From positions 110,494,142 through 110,558,141 of the forward strand of contig CM049306.1 of the NCBI GenBank assembly GCA_026874595.1: a stretch of 64,000 bases of DNA, read 5' to 3'. This DNA is from Sipunculus nudus. Lineage: Eukaryota; Annelida; Sipuncula; Golfingiida; Sipunculidae. The position numbers and the translations under genes were made by a program. The stretch's first letter is position 1. Every line of letters begins with the position of its first letter. A model generated the notes under the pieces. That model searched no databases and was not told the DNA's origin. It saw only the letters and a list, made by a program, of their open reading frames with translations. Below, one piece after another: positions 56,330 through 64,000 of this stretch.

Positions 56330-57820
56330 TTAAAATAGGCCAGAAAACGTGGTTATCACCGCACACAGGCTGCTTATTTTGCTGATATCAACGTGTTTAT
56401 AATATGTTTGGGCCCGCCTAAATATAACAAATTCAACAAGGGCAGCACGTCAGATAAGCCAGGGTTTTGCAAATATCGTTTTGCAAAAAGTGACCTTTCT
56501 ACCTCCGGATACATGCAACCTACCACCTTAGGTTACATGTTTTCCCATTTGTCAACATAGCTGTGTTTACAAACACGTTGTTGATAAACAAGTTTATACA
56601 TCCTTCACGAAGGCGTCATTTTAACTTTTCCCAACAAAACTGCCCTATGATCATTAAAATATACACAGAGGAAGCCAGAAATCACATAAATTCTTTTTCA
56701 AAAGTTAAGTGAAAGGGCACCTTTAATTTAAAAGGAATAAAAATCATTCATAAATGGGGAAACACAATATTTGAAACAGCCTTTGGATGTCGATATTTCA
56801 GAATAAGAATCAATTGAATCAATGCCATATGTCGAAATCCTAATCCCTAAATCGGAAAGCTTTAGTGTCTTCTGTATGTTACATATTAGTCCATAGAAAA
56901 GAATGCAATTGATCTAGTTCTATAATGATTTACATATGATTGTTTACAAAATAGTCTTATACAATTACAAAGAACAATGGACGAGGGAAGGACTTCACTA
57001 GAGAATACAAATCATTAATAAAGAGATTGTTGATAAGGACTCAAGATGACAAATAATGGCCGGCTCTTTTGTGACAAAGGTAAACGTTGCTTGAAATGAA
57101 AGTCACATAAGGAGAGAAACTTAAGTGGAACTGAAGGATAGGGGAGTCACAGGGGCAGCTCCACTCACCACAAGACTGCTAATATACCTTGCATGATGTA
57201 TGATGTGGCTTACTTGTTATATTTTATGCTAAATGGTTAAGTAATGTGGTGTTGGGGAATATACACAAGCTCCAGTCACATTCTAAATCATTCATGTAAG
57301 TAACCAAATGAAAGAAATAACGTTTTGCTGAAAAGGACCAGTCACTCTCGGATTCTTTGTTATTAAATTATGAACATGAGTTGTCCGAGTGACAAAGGCC
57401 AGTCATAGTGGGGCCCCGGCAGCCAGTCTTTTCAAATTGATGCAAAAGTTTACTCTTTGGTATCAAATTAAAGCTTATGTTATAATCGACAACTTTAGTC
57501 CGTGTGGACTAGATGAATTTGAAGCCTCTTTGATGACTAAAATGAAAAGATTAAACGGTTCGTACCGTATGAATTGATGGCCTAGTTTTGAATATATTTG
57601 GTCATACTTGCTAACTAATAATAGTCCGGCTGGACAATAGTCAAGGTACGGGGCCTTTAATATAGGAGAAAAATTAAAAAAAAATGGGATAGTTTTGCAA
57701 CTGGTGATATACGAGTATCAAATGTATGAATTTTATCTTATAGCCTACTTTCAATAAAACAATAAAAACATTAGCCACCAATTTGCTACCGTTTTTTTTC
57801 AAGATGTTTCACACGAAGCC
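56330..57820. other. Presumed intronic sequence, nothing recognised
   Basis: No repeat or ORF of note. Confidence 0.35.
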
Positions 57821-57829
57821 TTTGTTTTT

Positions 57830-58020
57830 TCTTTAATATAAGGAAAACTGATTATTATCTCAATGATGATGTTGGCAACATGTTCCGTGTTACGTGCTTT
57901 CAGTAGTGCTTTAAATCATTTTGTACCGTTAGATGCATTAAGTTTTCTATTTGTAAAGGGAAATAAATATGAAAAATCCACTTTGACTAGGTCATTTTTC
58001 ATTTGTTGTTGAGCCCTCTA
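57830..58020 (+). repeat. Dispersed repeat family D, copy 2
   Basis: 'gggaaataaatatgaaaaat' with 'ccactttgac', preceded by 'gtgttacgtgctttcagt'. Compare 50100-50350. Confidence 0.5.
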
Positions 58021-58029
58021 CGAAATATA

Positions 58030-59090
58030 AAATGAGAACACGCTTAGATATATCGCCGGCGTGACTATGTTTAATAATTAATCACAGAGTCGAACTTATA
58101 TGAGACTCTTGCAAAGAATACACCAACATTGTACACAATGTACATAAAAATAGTTATTGGCCTTGTTTGTTAAGATGTAAGGGGCCCAATCCATGATGTA
58201 CTGACCTGAAAGCGCACAAATCCCGGAAATAAGTATTCCTGGTAAAATAAGAGTACCCTTTGAGAGAAATCTTTCTACGAGAGAGAGGAACAATATATCC
58301 CCTCTCAAAATATGATAATTCTATTTGCTCATACACAGAGCTATATTTTATATTATGGGTAAACATAGTTTGGTTATATTAAAGCAATTTTTGCTCATTT
58401 TTAAAAATTGATTTCGCAAATGAATTTTAACCATCACAAAACTATACCAACGTTTATTTTCGTACTATGTTTAAATATTTTCAGTCATATTATATATGCC
58501 AAGTCTCACATATACGTTTACATCATTCACATAATTTAAAGAAAGCAGCAGGTATGAAGTATGAAGGAGATATAAAGAAACGTTGTTTGTTAAAACATAT
58601 ATTTCCCTATAAAAGGTGAGAGCAGACATATTTTGCCCCTCCTAAAAAGTGCCCCCTAGCCTTGATACACAATACATGTAATTACCTAAACGTGTTTTAG
58701 CTTATTACATTTCGATATATTTTTAAATGGGAATGCAGTTTCTTAAAGTAATGCTATTTGGATAATGTATATTCTGATTTTGTTGGTGTTATATATCGTT
58801 TCATCTCATAATTATGAATTACCTAATAATATTAAGAAATATAAATTACTTGCTAAAATTGCTCACTGATTTATACGGGGAGCAAAAGGGAAATATCATC
58901 GGGAAATAAATGGTGGTCTTAATAAAGTCTATCTACCAGACACATTTTTTTTTTAAATTGTACTTAGGTTCGTTTGAAGGGCTTTAGAGTATTTCACTAT
59001 ACATCTAAATGTAAAATGAATGTTTCAGAGTTCTTATTCCTTTATTATGAATAAATATCCTTGGGCATAAAGGGTTAGTATTTGAAAGTT
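58030..59090. other. Presumed intronic sequence, nothing firmly recognised
   Basis: One acceptor-like site on the minus strand ('gtgcgctttcag' near 58207) precedes an open frame of about 36 codons. No donor or domain supports it. Confidence 0.3.
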
Positions 59091-59092
59091 AC

Positions 59093-59182
59093 CTTTCTCC
59101 TTTAAAATCCGGGGCATCAGTGTCATTTATAGACAGCCTCATGAACTTATCGATCGGATAGACGTCGGATGCAGAGGCTGTT
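59093..59182 (-). CDS. Candidate upstream exon of the minus-strand gene
   Basis: Donor gaaag|GTAACT, with an acceptor at 'aaaatgacccag' or 5 bp later. The open frame encodes 'ASASDVYPIDKFMRLSINDT' and then 'DAPDFKGE', leaving in phase 2. The composition is coding-like and similar in style to exon 55671-55743. It needs the weak 56295-56323 exon, or another not found, to restore phase 1. Exons further upstream were not identified within the window. Confidence 0.38.
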
Positions 59183-59189
59183 CTGGGTC

Positions 59190-60140
59190 ATTTTTTGCAT
59201 ATAAAACAATGAAGCAAAGGGAAGGCATGCGGAGATGCATGGGGTATTGGAATTAATGCATGTGAAAACTTGAAAAAGATTACCATCACAGAAAGCCTAT
59301 ACTTTTTGTCATTACTGACTGTTCTGTTTAAATGTATTTCTTCCTTAGTTCCTTTATACTTAATTTTCCTTTGTTAAATTTTTTTGGTTAAAACTGGAAA
59401 ATAGTTAAAAATTATCCCTTGTTCTCTATATTCTCGGCTGCCTTTTGTCTTGCACCCCGTCAGTATACGTTAGATAGATTATGCAAAACCTATATCACAG
59501 TTTTACTCTACAATACCACCTTCGGCTATCTTTGATACCGAGATACCATTATTGTTAAAAGTCAAACCTTGGATGTAGATGGCTTGAAGAAAACCAAGTC
59601 TGTAATACTTTTGCATATGGCATGATTAAAATCAATAACTAAACAACGTTCATTCAGGATGATCAAATAGTTCAGATATGTATCTTCGGATGTGAAGACG
59701 GCACATAATACAGTATGGTGCAAAAACTAAAATTCAACAAAACTCTCATTTCACCCAACCTGCTTTTAACTTTGTAATTGTCATCAGCAGTTTTGAACAT
59801 TTGATGGACAAAAAAAGTTGGACCCTCAATAATAACATTTTTAACAGGAAACTCAAAAAATTGAAGTCTACATTCTCATTATCAATATATTTCATTTCCA
59901 ATATATAAATATAAGTGTAACTGTATCTGAAAGCAAATTATCTGTAAAATATCCAAGTTAAGCAATCAGGAGCATTTTACATTATTCCTACTCTGCCCAG
60001 GTAAAAATAAAATTTGTTAACCTTGTAAACAGACAGAACTGTAGCATCATTTCACTAACATACCAGACTTATATTGTATTTTGTAAAAAAAAACAAAAAA
60101 AAAAACAAAGTCGATTTTATTTGCTAACTAGAAATCAGCA
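59190..60140. other. Non-coding stretch, nothing recognised
   Basis: AT-rich, ending with an A-rich run interrupted by C near 60085-60107. Confidence 0.35.
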
Positions 60141-60330
60141 TTCAAATGTATGCAAGCCTCTGCCATTCACCTATTTGGGCAATATTCCCAGGTTCATTCG
60201 TGCACAAGTGAGAGTAGGATGGTAAATATTATTAGTGACCTTCTTGTATCCGGACCATGTGCTGGATCCACACCAAAATCTAATCGATTCTTCCTTCACC
60301 ATTTTCTGGAATACTCTGAAACTTTCATGA
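60140..60330 (-). repeat. Dispersed repeat family C, copy 3 (inverted)
   Basis: Read on the minus strand it gives 'gattagattttggtgtggat', 'ggtccggata', 'gcacgaatgaacctgggaat' and 'ggtgaatggcagaggcttgc', in the same order as the copies at 6345 and 30470. The open frames on both strands are repeat-derived. Confidence 0.65.
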
Positions 60331-60339
60331 CTGCTTGAG

Positions 60340-62230
60340 TTATATTGTGAACAAATACACACACACACATACAGAAATAAACATACCCTCCTGGCGGAGG
60401 TAACTAGGAAATAAAGCAGAGTGTCTTCACTGATGAACAAGTTTCATCAAAACAATACGCCACACTCAAATATAAATGATGGTAAATATTGATGGTGACT
60501 GTTGTGATGTATAAAACTGTATTGAAAATGTAATGATCAGAGCCATGGAGCAGAAATAAGTTCGGTCTTGATGTGATACGGTGCCTTGCCTCCTCAGTAA
60601 AAGCTAAGGGTAGTGGGTTTTTGTGATGACCTTACTAAAATCTGAATTATATGAGTACATGGACTAACTATCTCCTGTTTATGTATTGACATGTTGGTGT
60701 GGTTCTATATGTGAGTAAACACAGTACGCGTGTCTTTTACCTAACCAGAGCATGTGGCAATATATCCAGTCTTATGAATGCATGACAGTTCTCAAACAAG
60801 GAGATGGATCATGAGGTAAAATACAGAAGAAGACTAGTTGGAGGCTTGAAAATCTTGATTGGTGAAGTTGTGCTCTTTCCCTACCTGGTGGTGTGTGTGC
60901 AACTATGTTTTTTTCCACTGTTCATGCCAGGTGCAAGTTTGTTTCCATTTGTGCAAAGGAGTAAGCAAACAGTTTCAGAGCAAAATATTTCAGATACAGT
61001 AATATTTAATGAGAAATCACTATACTCAAAGTATATTTAACATACTTGGTATATGAAAACCCTCCACCTAAACATGTTGACAGTTAACCATTAACCAGGG
61101 TAATTTGTGTAATGCATAATACAAATTATGATACTTTTGAACAGCCCTTTTGTATCTAATACCATGAGGACAAATGAATGAAAATACACCAATGATTCTT
61201 ATAACTTAACATTTCAAGCTTCAGTGTGGTTTACCTTTAAATATGTTTGAATATAAAAATGGACTTTTTTGAATATCATAATGAAAACCCATGGAATATT
61301 ACAATTTTAAATGTAATTTTTCTGTGTTTAACGATGTTTTCATTTATAATGTGATCCATTAGAATAGTAAATTGTTGTCTTACATCACCTGTCACAATTT
61401 ACACAGTCCATGTTAGATATATGACCGTTTTCCTGTTTTGTCCTGGGGTTTTACAATCGATGGAACAGCCTTCACCGGCTTATGTTGACACCTGGCGATA
61501 AGAGAGGCTTTTTTTAAACCAGCAGTTTTATTTGATTAGGGATACTCGAAATCCTGTGTTACCACAAAATATTTTCACCTGGAAAAACAAATGCACACAC
61601 TCTTGAAAAATATCATCTAAATTATTTTTCTTTCATCTGTTTGTTTTATATTCAATTAACACATAAACTTTTGGTTTAATTTCGAATAACACATCAAGGT
61701 ATTTTTTATAACGAATAGATTACATTATTTACTAAGGTGAAGAGTCACCCAATGGAAGACGTGTGTTGATTATACATTAATATATCGTAAATTTAATTGC
61801 TCATAATAATAAATATTAAAAACATATTGTGAATAGGGCTAGCTAGACGAGGCACTTTTTTTTCAAGGAAAAACAAAATACGCCCCCCCCCCCCACACAC
61901 ACAACTCCGGATCTAATAAATAAAATAAAATTTAATTAATACAATACTATAACCATTACTTAAATATGAATGAGTACCAGTAGTATTCAACATAAAATGT
62001 TGACACACGTATTTACATTTTTCAAATGGCCCGGCACCTGTTAGTTAAGCTGTCCAGTCACGGGGTCAACAAGTATGAGGCATTTGGGCGGGAGTTTCAC
62101 ACGTTCGGCAGGTTTTGTTTTACTTCTTGTTCATTACTTTACGTGAATGATTCTGATACAGTGAACAAAGTTTGTTATCACGTGACTGGTTTTTATCAGT
62201 TGCTAAAAATAGTGAACTGGGAAAGTGACT
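60340..62230. other. Non-coding stretch, nothing recognised
   Basis: An (AC)n run lies near 60356-60370 and a poly(C)-(AC) tract at about 61882-61902. The open frame at 60804-61040 lacks support. Confidence 0.35.
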
Positions 62231-62239
62231 TTGAATTGG

Positions 62240-62760
62240 AGTACCAAACAAAGACCTCAGCCGGCCAGCACACGTCAACCCGCGAAAAAGAGTTCAGGAG
62301 ATAAAGCACGGAATTCAACATCTCATAACAACTCAACTTTAAATGAAACTACAGTTTGAGACAGAGAAAGAAGTTGCAATGTAAGTTCTTTTTTCTTAAT
62401 TATTACTAACACATCTGTCGTCTGCCTCGCCGAGAAGTTCGTCACGTCCTCTGAGCCAGTCAACATAAGTCAACGAGACCGTCAGAAATTTTTGGAGAAA
62501 AGGCACAGAATTTGAGCTACAGGTTGTGAAAGAGGGAGAAGTTTTAAGGTAAGTTTTCCTGCATGTTTTACTTCGGTATTCACGTCAATAAATTTAGTTC
62601 CGAGTAGAATTCTGCCCTCCCTTCGAACTTTGAAACTATATCCACTGCACATTTTAGGTACACTAAAAGACCAGAAAATTTGTGAAAATGAACGAAGGTA
62701 AGTATTAAAAATGAACAAAGGTAAAATTAAATTTAAATGAATAAAGGTAAGTTTTAGCTT
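62240..62760 (+). other. Diverged duplication with a cluster of splice-donor-like sites
   Basis: A block containing 'aaagcacggaattcaacatc' (62304 onward) and ending gcaat|GTAAGTTC is followed by a similar block with 'aaggcacagaatttgagcta' ending taag|GTAAGTTT (near 62548). Three more sites follow: 'atgaacgaag'|GTAAGT, 'atgaacaaag'|GTAAAA and 'atgaataaag'|GTAAGT (62688-62752). This could be a set of alternative first exons for a plus-strand gene continuing to the right, or simply a decayed duplication. No matching downstream exon was proven. Confidence 0.35.
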
Positions 62761-62840
62761 TGGGAACCGTTCCTGTTTGTACAAAAGAGGAGAATACTTT
62801 ATAAGCGTCCTCTGTAGCGACCAGCGAGAGAGAATTTGAA

Positions 62841-62930
62841 TGTCTTTGCTTGGCATTGTTCTTTGAGCGGTGTCTTGGCTGGGCATTGTTCTTTGAGCGA
62901 TGTCTTTGCTAGGCATTGTGCTTTGAGCAG
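62841..62930. repeat. 30-bp tandem triplication
   Basis: 'tgtctttgcttggcattgtt' plus 'ctttgagcgg', three imperfect copies in a row. It is in frame, hence the repeated MPS.D.AQRT pattern in a minus-strand open frame. Confidence 0.9.
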
Positions 62931-62939
62931 TGTCTGAGG

Positions 62940-64000
62940 TATCAGAGTTGTTCCATTCAGTCAGGATCTGTGAATGGCTTCATAACTGGCCTCCATATGC
63001 TGCTATTTACTGGTGTCTAAATTATATAATATACATCATATATATCATATCTTATTATAGTTGTGGTTATTTCTCTGAACTGAAAATTGAGAAAAATAGA
63101 CTTGACATTCCTTCTAGCCAATAAGAATGGAATCTTCTTTTTTTTTTAGAGAATGGTGCGTTGTGGAGTCAATAGATTGCTCCTGCATTTAGCTGTTATT
63201 ATAACACACACATTTCCATTTATTAATGTTCAGTACATAGATGTTTATTGACTATTGACTATTGTAAAATACTAATGTCATTTTTCCCTGCATTGTTTGC
63301 AGGAAATGAAAAAATGTACATGAGAGTACACAGGCCTGATGCATTAAAATAATTACTGTTAAATATTAGACAGCTGCCTGCCTGATAACCCAATTTAATC
63401 AGACTCAATATGATTAGACCCTGTCATATTTTGAGTCTGATAGCCATACAGTGAGTTTCTGCAATATAAGCCATGGTATATGAGATCCGTTGCATCTTCT
63501 TCGAGTGCCTGTTTACTACTGCTTAACAACAAGACACAGGATTACACCTTTTTAACACAATAAGTATGTGTTTCATGGTTCCCATAGCAACTTAAACTTA
63601 GATCATCATGTTTAAACATTTACTAATCTTTTTACCAGAGGCATGTCAGCAAGTTTAGTAGGGAGAGAGAAGGACGGTCATATGGGCACTTGAATACCTC
63701 ACTGAGAGCCTTGTTGACTTGAAGGACTGAGAGCCAGAATTTTGTTACATTTTGTTTACACTGGGCAACTTTGAAGAGTGCCACACTCACACAAAGTAGC
63801 TAACATAGTAGCTCGGGCTGACACTGATTACAAGGACACTAGGCGGTTTCTTGTCTTGGGCTTATATTATAGAAACTCTCACTGTTTAGCTGTTGGACTC
63901 AGTATCAGGGCCTAATGATATTAATTAAGTCTTGATTAATTTGGGCCACCAGCCTGTACACTCTTCTTTCTCTCTGGACAATACAGTCAATTACTGATGT
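62940..64000. other. No gene established at the right edge
   Basis: Two good plus-strand acceptor-like sites are present, 'cttctttttttttag' near 63150 and 'ccctgcattgtttgcag' ending at 63301. Short open frames follow ('MVRCGVNRLLLHLAVII' with signal-peptide character, and 'NEKMYMRVHRPDALK'). Neither has a convincing donor. Confidence 0.25.

Overview
The window looks like nuclear DNA of an animal. It is AT-rich and intron-dense, with no long open reading frame, and it is crowded with degenerate transposons, simple repeats and dispersed repeat families. Splice sites are canonical GT-AG with pyrimidine tracts. The repeat types suggest a lophotrochozoan, most likely a bivalve mollusc: units ending in a GC-rich hairpin with a 'gccactttatggcgggggca' core, a repeat of the 'gctgactgtaagtcatctga' type, CR1/Jockey-like LINE tails of (AAATA)n, an L1-like LINE, a Penelope-like nuclease domain, and long runs of poly(C)/poly(G). 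That taxonomic call comes from remembered repeat types and is only moderate.

Layout. 1-12 kb: a ~180-bp tandem repeat, a 5'-truncated CR1/Jockey-like LINE, three adjacent terminal-inverted-repeat elements of which two form a 1,170-bp palindrome, a 25-bp minisatellite, a second LINE fragment and one candidate first coding exon on the minus strand. 12-30 kb: no convincing genes. This part holds dispersed repeats carrying a near-palindromic AGGTGGCGCCATCTG core that resembles a CTCF-type site, a 133-bp triplication, two tRNA-like SINEs, a G-rich minisatellite and a 123-bp triplication. 31.6-32.0 kb: the best single gene, a short minus-strand ORF with a His-Me finger (I-PpoI-like) zinc-loop nuclease signature. 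34.8-38.6 kb: two related minus-strand exon candidates, each followed by a copy of the same dispersed sequence.

39.6-44.1 kb (plus strand) is the most unusual part. It is a row of very small exons (15-51 nt) on a tandemly duplicated exon-intron unit of about 400 bp. Seven of nine are multiples of three and share phase-1 boundaries, so they could be included or skipped without breaking frame. They encode polar Ser/Thr/Asp-rich peptides. The host gene is not recognised.

45.6-51.1 kb holds decayed retroelements: an L1-like ORF2 interrupted by a ~340-bp repeat, a Ty3/Gypsy integrase remnant interrupted by a homopolymer-rich insertion, and a Penelope-like endonuclease fragment. 51.5-59.2 kb carries the 3' part of a minus-strand gene whose exons join phase-consistently to a stop at 51580. 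One intron contains a 16-copy, 133-bp satellite. 59.2-64 kb shows only repeats, a cluster of splice-donor-like sites near 62.4-62.75 kb and a 30-bp triplication.

All exon calls are hand-read splice models without transcript support. Repeat boundaries are approximate unless a period is stated.
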